A stretch of DNA of 64,000 bases from Streptomyces sp. YIM 130001 (lineage in GTDB: Bacteria > Actinomycetota > Actinomycetes > Streptomycetales > Streptomycetaceae). The DNA is taken from the NCBI RefSeq assembly GCF_003574445.1, contig NZ_KZ984564.1:1-64000 (forward strand), given 5' to 3'. Positions 33,216-42,221 of the stretch are shown piece after piece. The first letter of the stretch is position 1. Each line of letters starts with the position of its first letter. Below the pieces are notes generated by a model. That model searched no databases, was not told where the DNA came from, and saw nothing but the letters and a program-made list of their open reading frames with translations. Position numbers and translations under genes: made by a program.

Positions 33216-34217
33216 ATGGAACTCCACGACGTCTGGTTCGTACTCATCGCCGTTCTGTGGATCGGCTACTTCTTCCTCGAGGGATTCGACTTCGGGGTCG
33301 GCGTCCTGACCAAACTCCTGGCGCGCGACCGCAAGGAACGCCGCGTCCTGATCAACACGATCGGGCCGGTCTGGGACGGCAACGAAGTCTGGCTGCTCAC
33401 CGCGGGCGGAGCCACCTTCGCCGCGTTCCCGGAGTGGTACGCGACGCTGTTCTCCGGCTTCTATCTGCCGCTGCTGCTGATTCTGCTCTGCCTCATCGTG
33501 CGCGGCGTCGCCTTCGAGTACCGGCACAAGCGGGACGAGTCGCGCTGGCAGACCAACTGGGAGCACGCGATCTTCTGGACCTCGGTCGGTCCGGCCTTCC
33601 TGTGGGGTGTGGCCTTCGCCAACATCGTGCGCGGAGTCAAGATCGACCGGGAGATGGAGTACGTCGGGAACTTCTGGGACCTGCTCAACCCGTACGCGCT
33701 CCTCGGCGGGCTGGTCACGCTGAGCCTCTTCACCTTCCACGGCACGGTGTTCACCGCGCTCAAGACGGATGGCGAAATCCGCGTGCGGGCACGCAAGTTG
33801 GCGCTCGGACTCGGAGCGGTGACCGCGGCCCTCGCGCTCGGATTCCTGATCTGGACGCAGGCCGGCCACGGGGACGGGCAGAGTCTCGTCGCGATGCTGA
33901 TCGCGGCGGTGGCGCTCGTCGCGGCGCTCGGCGCGATCAAACTGGGCCGGGAAGGCTGGTCGTTCGCGCTCTCCGGGATCACCATCGCGGCGGCCGTCGC
34001 CATGCTGTTCCTGACGCTCTTCCCGAACGTCATGCCGTCCTCGCTCGACGACGCCTGGAACCTCACCGTCACCAACGCCTCGTCGAGTCCGTACACCCTG
34101 AAGATCATGACCTGGTGCGCGGGCATCGCCACACCCGTCGTGCTGATGTACCAGGGATGGACCTACTGGGTGTTCCGGAAGCGGATCAGTACGCGTCACA
34201 TCGCCGACGCACACTGA
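33216..34217 (+). CDS. cydB: Cytochrome bd oxidase subunit II
   Basis: 333 aa with about nine membrane helices; forms the heterodimer with CydA. LHDVWFVLIAVLWIGYFFLEGFDFGVGVL (1-30) with GFDFGVG and GPVWDGNEVWLLTAGGATFAAFPEWYA (about 48-74) are hallmark CydB stretches. Next comes a hairpin with parS at 34268 and then cydCD, so although the cyd genes are adjacent, termination may partly separate them. Confidence 0.98.
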   Translation: MELHDVWFVLIAVLWIGYFFLEGFDFGVGVLTKLLARDRKERRVLINTIGPVWDGNEVWLLTAGGATFAAFPEWYATLFSGFYLPLLLILLCLIVRGVAFEYRHKRDESRWQTNWEHAIFWTSVGPAFLWGVAFANIVRGVKIDREMEYVGNFWDLLNPYALLGGLVTLSLFTFHGTVFTALKTDGEIRVRARKLALGLGAVTAALALGFLIWTQAGHGDGQSLVAMLIAAVALVAALGAIKLGREGWSFALSGITIAAAVAMLFLTLFPNVMPSSLDDAWNLTVTNASSSPYTLKIMTWCAGIATPVVLMYQGWTYWVFRKRISTRHIADAH

Positions 34218-34267
34218 TCCTTTCGTTCCCTGCCGGCCACGCGCCGTCGTCCGAGCGCCGTCGTCCG

Positions 34268-34293
34268 AGCGCCGTTTCACGTGAAACGGCGCT
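34268..34293 (+). terminator. Perfect 26-bp palindrome after cydB, with embedded parS
   Basis: AGCGCCGTTTCAC and its exact complement, 51 bp past the cydB stop and 19 bp before the cydCD start. Terminator-like hairpin inside an otherwise contiguous cyd operon; may attenuate cydCD. The parS core is 34274-34287. Confidence 0.7.
34274..34287. other. parS site, exact (first of a tandem pair)
   Basis: GTTTCACGTGAAAC within the palindrome after cydB; 31 bp start to start from the next parS. Confidence 0.94.
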
Positions 34294-34304
34294 GTCTGGG
34301 GGCT

Positions 34305-34318
34305 GTTTCACGTGAAAC
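34305..34318. other. parS site, exact, containing the cydCD start codon
   Basis: GTTTCACGTGAAAC; the GTG at 34312-34314 is the start codon of cydCD, so residues M1-K2 are encoded in parS. Confidence 0.94.
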
Positions 34319-37300
34319 CGATCGATCCTCGCCTGCTGCGCTACGCCCGGGCCACCCGCGTCTTCCTCGTCGCCGTGGTGGTGCTGGGGCTGGTCGGGGC
34401 CGGACTCGTCATCGCTCAGGCGATGCTCATCGCCGAGATCGTGGTGGGGGCCTTCGAGCACGGGCTGGGAACGGCCGACCTGACCACACCGCTCCTACTG
34501 CTCGGGGCGGTGGCGGTGGGCCGAGCCGTGGTCGGCTGGCTCACCGAACTCGCCGCGCACCGGGCCAGCGCCGCGGTCAAGTCCGAGCTCCGCAGCCGGC
34601 TCGTCCAGCGCGCTGCGGCGCTCGGACCGGGCTGGCTGAGCGGGCAGCGCACCGGCTCCCTGGTCTCGCTCGCCACCCGCGGGATCGACGCCCTCGACGA
34701 CTACTTCGCCCGCTATCTGCCCCAGTTGGGGCTGGCGGTCGTGGTGCCCGTCGCGGTGCTGGCGCGGATCGTCACCGAGGACTGGGTGTCCGCGGCGATC
34801 ATCGTCGGAACGCTGCCGTTGATCCCCGTCTTCATGGTGCTGATCGGCTGGGCCACCCAGAGCCGCATGGACCGGCAGTGGCGCCTGCTCTCACGGCTGT
34901 CCGGACACTTCCTCGACGTCGTCGCCGGGCTCCCGACGCTCAAGGTCTTCGGCCGTGCCAAGGCGCAGGCCGAGTCGATCCGACAGATCACCGGCGAGTA
35001 CCGGCGAGCCACCATGCGCACCCTGCGGATCGCCTTCCTGTCCTCCTTCGCGCTGGAGCTGCTGTCCACGCTGTCGGTCGCACTCGTCGCGGTCACCATC
35101 GGCATGCGCCTCGTGCACGGCGAGATGGACCTCTACATCGGCCTCCTGGTGCTCGTCCTCGCCCCCGAGGCGTATCTGCCGATCCGGCAGGTCGGTGCGC
35201 AGTACCACGCCGCCGCCGAAGGGCTCGCCGCGGCCGAGGAGATCTTCGACGTACTCGAGACGCCCGTGCCGGCCGACGGCCGAGGAGCCGTCCCCGAGGG
35301 CGGGTTGAGCCTGGAGGACGTGACCGTCCGCTATCCGGGACGCCGGACCGCCGCCGTCTCCGGGGCGTCGCTCACCGTCGCCCCGGGGGAGACGGTCGCC
35401 CTCGTAGGCCCCAGCGGCGCCGGCAAATCGACGCTGCTGAACGTCGTACTCGGATTCGTGACCCCCGACGAAGGACGGATGCGGATCGGCGGCACCGACC
35501 TCGCCGAACTGTCCCTGGCCGACTGGCGCGAACGGATCGCCTGGGTGCCTCAACTGCCGCACGTGTACGCCGGAACCATCGCCGAGAACGTACGGCTCGC
35601 ACGCCCCGACGCAACCGACGACGCCGTCCGCACGGCGCTGCGGGACGCCGGCGCGCTCGATTTCGTGGACGCACTGCCGCGGGGCGCCGACACGGCGCTG
35701 GGCGAAGGCGGCGTCGGCCTCTCGGCCGGGCAGCGCCAACGTCTCGCGCTGGCACGGGCGTTCCTGGCCGACCGCCCCGTCCTCCTGCTCGACGAACCCA
35801 CCGCAGGGCTCGACGGAGCCACCGAGGCCGAGATCACGGCGACCGTACGGCGCCTCGCCGCCGGCCGCACCGTGCTCCTCGTCGTACACCGTCCGGCCCT
35901 GCTCGCCGTCGCCGACCGGGTCGTACGGATCGAGGAGCCCGCCCGGGCGACGCTTCCCGGGCAGACGGACGGATCGCAGGGGCTCGGCGCCGGCGAAGCC
36001 ACGGCCCGCGTGCGTGAGCCCGGCCTTGCCGTGGCGGAGGCGGCCGGCGAGGACCTGCGGCACGAGCGGGCGGCGTCGCGGCAGGGCGCACTCGCCCGGG
36101 TGCGTGCCATGGCCGGAGAGCGCCGCGGGCGACTGCTGCTCGGACTGCTGCTGGGCAGCCTGGCGCTCGGCAGCGCGGTCGGCCTCATGGCCACCTCGGG
36201 CTGGCTCATCTCGCGCGCCTCACAACAACCGCCCGTGCTCTACCTGATGGTCGCCGTCACCGCGACCCGTGCCTTCGGTATCGGCCGCTCCGTCTTTCGC
36301 TACGCGGAGCGCGTCGTCACCCACGACGCCGTTCTGCGCATGCTCGCCGACACCCGCGTCGCGGTCTACCGGCGCCTCGAACGGCTCGCACCCGCCGGCC
36401 TCGGCCGCACCCGGCGCGGGGACCTCCTCGCCCGCCTGGTGGGCGACGTCGACGCGCTGCAGGACTACTGGCTGCGCTGGCTGCTGCCCGTCGGCGCCGC
36501 CGTACTCGTCGCCGCCGGATCCGCCGGATTCACCGCCTGGCTCCTGCCCGAAGCAGGCGCGATCCTCGCCGTGGGCCTGCTGCTCGCCGGAGTCGGCGTA
36601 CCCCTGCTCAGTGGCGCGCTCGCCCGGCGAGCCGAACGCCGACTCGCCCCGGCGCGCGGCGAACTCGCCACCCACGTCGCCGACTTGCTCACCGGGACAG
36701 CCGAACTCACGGTGGCCGGCGCGATCGGCCGACGATCCGCACAGGTCGCCGACGCCGACCGTGAGCTCACCACCATCGCCGCACGCGGCGCCGCCGCCAC
36801 CGCCCTCGGTACCGGACTCTCCGCCCTCACCTGCGGCCTCACCGTGGCCGCCGCCGCACTGGCCGGAGTCGCGGCGCTGCGCGACGGCCGGCTCGACGGC
36901 GTCGCCCTCGCCGTGGTGGTGCTGACACCGCTCGCCGCGTTCGAGGCCGTCACCGGGCTGCCGCTCGCGGTCCAGTACCGCCAGCGCGTACGCCGGAGCG
37001 CCGAGCGTGTCCACGAGGTCCTGGACGCGGCCGAACCCGTCCGCGAACCCGAGACGGCCACCGACAGCGCCGGGCCGTTCCCCCTGGAGGTACGCGGCCT
37101 CGCCGCACGGCACACCGGCCAGGAACGCGCTGCGCTCCACGGAATCGACCTGACGCTCACCGAGGGCAGGCGCGTGGCCGTCGTCGGGCCGAGCGGTTCG
37201 GGCAAGACGACGCTCGCACAGGTGCTGCTCCGCTTCCTCGACAGCGAGGACGGTCGGTACACGCTCGGCGGAGTACAGGCCTCCGCGCTGGACGGCGACG

Positions 37301-37833
37301 ACGTACGCCGCATGGTCGGGCTCTGCGCCCAGGACGCCCACGTCTTCGACAGCTCGGTACGCGAGAACCTGCGCCTCGCCAGGACCGGGGCGAGCGACAC
37401 CGAACTGCGCACGGCACTCGCCCGCGCCCGGCTCCTCGACTGGGTCGACTCGCTGCCGGACGGGATCGACACCCCGGTGGGCGAGCACGGCGCCCGGCTC
37501 TCCGGTGGCCAGCGGCAGCGGCTCGCACTGGCCCGTGCGCTGCTCGCGGACTTCCCTGTCCTGGTACTCGACGAGCCGGCCGAACACCTCGACCTGCCCA
37601 CCGCCGACGCCCTCACCGCGGATCTCCTCGCGGCCACCGAGGGACGGACCACGCTGCTGATCACGCACCGGCTGGCCGGTCTCGAGGCGGTGGACGAGGT
37701 CCTCGTGCTCGATCACGGCACCCTCGTGCAGCGTGGCCCGTACCGGGAACTGGTGGAGGCCGACGGGCCGCTGCGCCGGATGCGCGACCGGGAGCGTGAG
37801 ACCGAGCTGCTGCTCGCGGGCGGGCCGGTGTGA
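34312..37833 (+). CDS. cydCD: CydD-CydC fused ABC exporter for cytochrome bd assembly
   Basis: 1173 aa; fusion of CydD (about 1-570) and CydC (about 590-1173), each with an N-terminal six-helix membrane domain and a C-terminal ATPase. Walker A motifs GPSGAGKST (about 365) and GPSGSGKTT (about 960), signatures LSAGQRQ and LSGGQRQ, Walker B LLLDEPTAGLD and LVLDEPAEHLD. The heterodimeric E. coli CydDC exports cysteine/glutathione and is required for bd oxidase assembly; the single-chain form is usual in Streptomyces. The start MKPIDPRLLRYARATRVFL is family-typical although it lies in parS. Confidence 0.97.
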   Translation: MKPIDPRLLRYARATRVFLVAVVVLGLVGAGLVIAQAMLIAEIVVGAFEHGLGTADLTTPLLLLGAVAVGRAVVGWLTELAAHRASAAVKSELRSRLVQRAAALGPGWLSGQRTGSLVSLATRGIDALDDYFARYLPQLGLAVVVPVAVLARIVTEDWVSAAIIVGTLPLIPVFMVLIGWATQSRMDRQWRLLSRLSGHFLDVVAGLPTLKVFGRAKAQAESIRQITGEYRRATMRTLRIAFLSSFALELLSTLSVALVAVTIGMRLVHGEMDLYIGLLVLVLAPEAYLPIRQVGAQYHAAAEGLAAAEEIFDVLETPVPADGRGAVPEGGLSLEDVTVRYPGRRTAAVSGASLTVAPGETVALVGPSGAGKSTLLNVVLGFVTPDEGRMRIGGTDLAELSLADWRERIAWVPQLPHVYAGTIAENVRLARPDATDDAVRTALRDAGALDFVDALPRGADTALGEGGVGLSAGQRQRLALARAFLADRPVLLLDEPTAGLDGATEAEITATVRRLAAGRTVLLVVHRPALLAVADRVVRIEEPARATLPGQTDGSQGLGAGEATARVREPGLAVAEAAGEDLRHERAASRQGALARVRAMAGERRGRLLLGLLLGSLALGSAVGLMATSGWLISRASQQPPVLYLMVAVTATRAFGIGRSVFRYAERVVTHDAVLRMLADTRVAVYRRLERLAPAGLGRTRRGDLLARLVGDVDALQDYWLRWLLPVGAAVLVAAGSAGFTAWLLPEAGAILAVGLLLAGVGVPLLSGALARRAERRLAPARGELATHVADLLTGTAELTVAGAIGRRSAQVADADRELTTIAARGAAATALGTGLSALTCGLTVAAAALAGVAALRDGRLDGVALAVVVLTPLAAFEAVTGLPLAVQYRQRVRRSAERVHEVLDAAEPVREPETATDSAGPFPLEVRGLAARHTGQERAALHGIDLTLTEGRRVAVVGPSGSGKTTLAQVLLRFLDSEDGRYTLGGVQASALDGDDVRRMVGLCAQDAHVFDSSVRENLRLARTGASDTELRTALARARLLDWVDSLPDGIDTPVGEHGARLSGGQRQRLALARALLADFPVLVLDEPAEHLDLPTADALTADLLAATEGRTTLLITHRLAGLEAVDEVLVLDHGTLVQRGPYRELVEADGPLRRMRDRERETELLLAGGPV

Positions 37834-37927
37834 GAGGGCTCCGGCGCACGGGAAGCCGGTGCGGGAGGGGCAGGACCGTAAAGAATCCGACTTTCTTCAC
37901 CAAATGGGACTTATTAGGGTCGACGGT

Positions 37928-39715
37928 ATGCCCGACGTGCCCGACGCACCCCGCCCCCGCGACCCGGACGCGGCCCCGACCCGCGACGCCTCCGGCACGG
38001 CCGACGTCTCGCGCGCAGCCGACGTCTCCCGCACGGCCGACCCGTCCGGCGCGGCCGAGCAAGCAGCCCGCAGCCTGCGAGGCCTGCCCGGCGACCTCGC
38101 CGCCCGACTGCCGCAACTCCTCGAGGCCATGGTCTCCACCGGCAGCGGACTACATCTCCACACCACACTCCACCGCATCGCGGAAACCGCCGCAGGCCTC
38201 ACCGGCGCCCGCTACGCGGCGATCGGAGTCCTCAACGAACAACACGACGGCCTCGCCGACTTCGTCACCCACGGAATCCCACCCGACCAGCGCGAACTGA
38301 TCGGCAGACTCCCCGACGGCCGCAGCGGCATCCTCGGCGCCCTCATCGACGACCCCGTCCCCCTGCGCCTCGACGACCTCGCGCGCGACCCCCGCTCCGT
38401 CGGCTTCCCCCCGAACCATCCCCCCATGAGCACCTTCCTCGGCGTACCCATCCGCGTCGGCGACGAGATCTTCGGCAACCTCTACCTCACCGAGAAGGCC
38501 GACGGCGCCGCCTTCAGCGCGTACGACCTGCACATGGTCGAGGTGCTGGCCACCGAGGCCGGCATCCAGATCGGCAACGCCCGCCTCTACGAATCCACCC
38601 GCCAACGAGAGCGCTGGATCGACGGCTCCGTGGCCGTCACCACGACCCTCCTGTCCGGCGCCGACGCCGAGGAAGCGCTGGTCGTCGTAGCCGAGCAGGC
38701 CCGCCGCCTCGCCGACGCGGAAGCCGGCATCGTGCTGAGGCCGGCCCCGCACGGCGGCCTCGAGATCGCCGCGGTGGCCGGCAGCACCCGAGAGCTGCTC
38801 GGTGTCGTGGTACCTCCGGAATCACCTGCCGTCGACCAAGTACTCGCCGGTGAACCGGTGTTCGTGGACGACGCGAGCGCCGACCCGCAGATGATCACGG
38901 CCCTGGCAAGGCCCTACGGGCCCAGCATGCTCCTGCCGCTGCAGAGCGGAGGACGTGTACTCGGAGCCCTCGCCACCCCCCGCCTGTGCGGCGGAAGACC
39001 CTTCACCCGCGACGAGAAGACGCTGGCCACCCAGTTCGCCTCACAGGCCGCCCTGGCCCTGATGATGGCCGAGGCGCAACGCGACCGGGAACGCCTCGCC
39101 GTCTACAAGGACCGCGACCGCATCGCCCGCGACCTGCACGACCTCGTCATCCAACGGCTCTTCGCCACCGGCATGATGCTGGAGAGCGCACAACGCCAGT
39201 CCGTCGTCCCCGAGGTGCAGACCGGCATCGGCCGCGTCGTCGACGAACTCGACGTGACCATCCAGGAGATCCGCACCGCGATCTTCGCCCTCCAGCAGGA
39301 TCCGGACGAACAGCCCTCAGGCCTACGCACCCGGGTCCTCAGGGAGATCAACATGGCCGCCGTCCCGCTCGGCTTCAAACCCGCCTGCCACTTCGTCGGC
39401 GCCGTCGACACCCTGGTGGACGAACTGACCGGGAAGAACCTGATCGCCGCGCTCCGCGAGACCCTCTCCAACGCCTTCCGGCACGCGGGCGCCTCCCGCA
39501 TCGAGGTCAGCGTCGACGCGGAGGCGATCCTTCCCGGGGAACGCAAGGGCGTACGCCTGACCGTCGCCGACGACGGCGTAGGCATCCCCGAAGGCGGCAG
39601 ACGCAGCGGCCTGAAAAACCTCAAACGCCGGGCCGAGGCACTGGGCGGCGACAGCGGCCACGGCCCCGGCCTCGACGGATCCGGAGCGACGGTGACGTGG
39701 CAGGCACCGTACTGA
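37928..39715 (+). CDS. GAF-domain sensor histidine kinase (DevS/DosS-like), orphan
   Basis: 595 aa. Start set at ATG 37928 (AGGG nine bases upstream); an ATG at 37904 is the alternative. After a Ser/Asp/Ala-rich 45-residue tail, GAF-A (about 60-220: LHTTLHRIAETAAGLTGARYAAIGVLNE... is DevS-like), GAF-B (about 225-390), a HisKA_3 helix DRIARDLHDLVIQRLFATGM with the phosphoacceptor H404, and a GHKL ATPase (N box ETLSNAFRHAG, G box DDGVGIPEGG). DevS-type GAF-A binds heme and senses oxygen/NO/redox state. It follows cydCD by 94 bp. No response regulator is nearby, so it is an orphan here. Confidence 0.93.
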   Translation: MPDVPDAPRPRDPDAAPTRDASGTADVSRAADVSRTADPSGAAEQAARSLRGLPGDLAARLPQLLEAMVSTGSGLHLHTTLHRIAETAAGLTGARYAAIGVLNEQHDGLADFVTHGIPPDQRELIGRLPDGRSGILGALIDDPVPLRLDDLARDPRSVGFPPNHPPMSTFLGVPIRVGDEIFGNLYLTEKADGAAFSAYDLHMVEVLATEAGIQIGNARLYESTRQRERWIDGSVAVTTTLLSGADAEEALVVVAEQARRLADAEAGIVLRPAPHGGLEIAAVAGSTRELLGVVVPPESPAVDQVLAGEPVFVDDASADPQMITALARPYGPSMLLPLQSGGRVLGALATPRLCGGRPFTRDEKTLATQFASQAALALMMAEAQRDRERLAVYKDRDRIARDLHDLVIQRLFATGMMLESAQRQSVVPEVQTGIGRVVDELDVTIQEIRTAIFALQQDPDEQPSGLRTRVLREINMAAVPLGFKPACHFVGAVDTLVDELTGKNLIAALRETLSNAFRHAGASRIEVSVDAEAILPGERKGVRLTVADDGVGIPEGGRRSGLKNLKRRAEALGGDSGHGPGLDGSGATVTWQAPY

Positions 39716-39925
39716 TCGAGCGGCGACCCGCAGGGACAGTGAGGCCGGTGACGGTGACGGTGACGGCCACGGTGACCGGCCGGAAGCGCCACCGACCGCG
39801 ACCGTGAACAGCGGCCGGTGCCGCGACCCTGTTCGGCTCAGCGCCGGTGCGCCGTACGGGTCACCCATGACCCTGACGTACCCCTCGTACGCGCGCCGGG
39901 CGGCACACCGGGTGACGATCCGTAA

Positions 39926-40957
39926 ATGCGCCTTCCACACTGTCATGCCGTCCTCGCGCCGGTGCTCTGTGTGTTGCTCGCGCTGCTCGCCCCGCCCGCC
40001 CGGGCATCGGACGGCCCGAGCGCGAGCGGCGAAGTGGCCCGCCTGTACGAGGAAGCGGCGGCCGCGACGCAGAAGTACGAAGACGGCAAGAAGGCAGCAG
40101 CCAGAGAACGCACCCGAGCCGGCCGCCTCGAGGGACTACTGACCCGGCAACGCAGCGAACTCGCCCTGCTGCACGCCGACTTGGGCCGCATCGCCCGATC
40201 CCAGTACCGCACCGGAGGCGGCATCCCCTACACCGCCCAACTGCTCATGGCGGACGACCCGGACCAGCTGATGCGCGGTCAGCGCGCCGCATGGCAGGCG
40301 GATCTGGCCGTCGACAACGCCATCAGCAAGACCCGGCGCGCCACGGACCGGCTCGAGCGGGACGAGCGAACGGCACGTTCCGCGTGGCAGGCGTTCGACC
40401 GGCGCCAATCCCAGCTGGCGAGCCTCAGGACCGGCATCGAACGCAAACTGGAGGACGCCCAGTGGAAGCTGCAGGGCGACGCCGACGGCCAGGTCACCGC
40501 CGGACAGTGCCGGGGCGCCGTGCGTCTCGACCAGCCCGCGTTGCCGACCGGGAAGGACTGGGTGAAACCGGTCCGCACGTACCAGCTGTCGGCCGGCTTC
40601 GGCGGGTCCGGTGAACGCTGGTCGAGCCGGCACACCGGGCAGGACTTCGCCGTGGACATCGGCACACCCGTGCGCTCGATCGGCGCGGGGCGGATCGAAC
40701 GGGTCTCCTGCGGTGGGTCGTTCGGGATGGAGGTCGTCGTACGGCACGACGGCGGCTACTACTCGCAGTACGCGCACCTCGCCGCGGTCACCGTCGACCA
40801 GGGCGAGCGGGTGCAGCCGGGGCAATGGGTCGGACAGTCGGGCACGACGGGCAATTCCACCGGGCCCCATCTGCACTTCGAGGTACGCCTCACCCCGCAG
40901 CTCGGATCCGGGGTGGATCCGCGGCGCTGGCTGGAGGAACACGGCGTGAAGCTGTGA
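39926..40957 (+). CDS. Secreted M23 peptidase with coiled-coil N-terminus
   Basis: 343 aa. Signal peptide (about 1-28, ...LLALLAPPARASDG). A long coiled-coil stretch (about 35-170, as in EnvC/NlpD-type hydrolase partners) precedes the LytM domain: SSRHTGQDFAVDIGTP (His and Asp zinc ligands, about 231-246) and GPHLHFEV (about 312-319) with both His. Probably cleaves peptidoglycan cross-bridges in the wall, or activates amidases, during growth or division. Transcribed after the sensor kinase with a 210-bp gap and no shared promoter evidence. Confidence 0.92.
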   Translation: MRLPHCHAVLAPVLCVLLALLAPPARASDGPSASGEVARLYEEAAAATQKYEDGKKAAARERTRAGRLEGLLTRQRSELALLHADLGRIARSQYRTGGGIPYTAQLLMADDPDQLMRGQRAAWQADLAVDNAISKTRRATDRLERDERTARSAWQAFDRRQSQLASLRTGIERKLEDAQWKLQGDADGQVTAGQCRGAVRLDQPALPTGKDWVKPVRTYQLSAGFGGSGERWSSRHTGQDFAVDIGTPVRSIGAGRIERVSCGGSFGMEVVVRHDGGYYSQYAHLAAVTVDQGERVQPGQWVGQSGTTGNSTGPHLHFEVRLTPQLGSGVDPRRWLEEHGVKL

Positions 40958-41070
40958 GGGGCCGCTGTGCTCCGCGGTGCGACCTGCCGTCGAGCGGCCG
41001 TGCTGTGGTCCTCCTGCGAGGTGCGGGCCTTGGCCGACGCGGTCGGGCCGCCTCCTGGTGTGACGTTTCT

Positions 41071-41988
41071 TCAGGCGATGTCGCCGACGCCGTCGGAGTC
41101 GGCGGCGCGGCGGACGACCCGGTCGCCGATCTGCTCGGCCACGATCCGCTCCACGACGACCGCGACACCGTCGTCGTTGTTGGCAACCGTGCGGCCGGAG
41201 GCAGCGGCGATCACGTCCGGGTGAGCGTTGCCCATCGCGTACGACTCACCGGCCCAGGTGAGCATCTCCACGTCGTTCGGCATGTCACCGAAGGCGACGA
41301 CCTCGTCCGGGCCGATACCGCGCTCGGCACAACACAGCGCGAGCGTGCTCGCCTTGGACACCCCCGGTCCGCTGATCTCCAGAAGAGCGGTCGGGCTCGA
41401 GCGGGTGACTCCGGCGCGGTCACCGATCACCTCGCGCGCCAGTTGCAGGAACGCGTCCGGCGCGAGCTCCGGGTGGTACGCGAGGAGCTTCAGGACCGGC
41501 TGATCGGCGACGTCCGAGTCCTCGGCGAGCAGCTTCTCCACGGGCGCGATCGAGGCGGCCGCGTCCAGGTGCATCGGCGGGTACGTGAGCTCGTGGTGGA
41601 TGCCGCCGGCCCGTTCGACGGCGAAGGACGTACCGGGAACGGCGGTGCGCAGGGCGTCCACGACAGTCAGCGAGGCCTCACGCTCCAGGGCCCTGATCTT
41701 CACGAAACGGTGGTTGACGTGGCCGTCCTGCAGGTCGACGACCGCGGCTCCGTTGCCGCAGATGGCGAGGCCGTGGCCGTGCACGTGGTCACTGACGACG
41801 TTCATCCAGCGGGCCGGGCGGCCGGTGACGAAGAAGACCTCGATTCCGGCCGTCTCCGCCGCGGCGAGCGCGGCGACCGTGCGCTCGGACAGTGATTTGT
41901 CGTCGCGCAGGAGCGTGCCGTCCAGGTCCGTGGCGATCAGACGGATCGGGCGGGCGGGGGCCGGAGGGCGTGCGGGCTCGGAGGTCAC
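41071..41988 (-). CDS. HAD-superfamily Cof-like phosphatase
   Basis: 305 aa from the GTG at 41988 (GGGAG nine bases upstream); an ATG at 42006 is possible. LIATDLDGTLLRDD (about residues 17-30) is HAD motif I with the nucleophilic Asp; VTGRPARW motif II; GFGDMPNDVEML (about 242-253) motif IV. The IIB cap insertion makes it Cof-like. Substrates are usually sugar or nucleotide phosphates. A paralogue with similar layout lies at 53026-53850, coupled to serS. Confidence 0.92.
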   Translation of the reverse strand: MTSEPARPPAPARPIRLIATDLDGTLLRDDKSLSERTVAALAAAETAGIEVFFVTGRPARWMNVVSDHVHGHGLAICGNGAAVVDLQDGHVNHRFVKIRALEREASLTVVDALRTAVPGTSFAVERAGGIHHELTYPPMHLDAAASIAPVEKLLAEDSDVADQPVLKLLAYHPELAPDAFLQLAREVIGDRAGVTRSSPTALLEISGPGVSKASTLALCCAERGIGPDEVVAFGDMPNDVEMLTWAGESYAMGNAHPDVIAAASGRTVANNDDGVAVVVERIVAEQIGDRVVRRAADSDGVGDIA

Positions 41989-42221
41989 CGGGTCATTCTC
42001 CCGCATATGCCAGCACGGGTGTGCGGGAGGGCGCACACCTGAGTTCTTTTCGGCCATGGAGCGCCGTGTGGGGGCGCGAGGAGGGGCGGGCGCAGGGAGG
42101 GGTGCCGGTGCGGCGGTCCGCGGCCGGGCGGTGGGAATCGCGGCGGGTGCGGGAGGTGCTCGGGGGCGCGACGTGCGGGGGTCGGGGAGGTGCGCGGGGG
42201 CGGTCGGTGGGGCGGGTGCGG

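Noticed and set aside
31512..34280. 922-codon minus-strand open frame opposite cydA-cydB
   Set aside because: Exists only because GC-rich third positions remove stops; no family motif, and it is wholly antisense to genes with clear cyd motifs. Similar long shadows lie opposite copCD (58494-60950) and the YcnI/sco genes (61249-63915).
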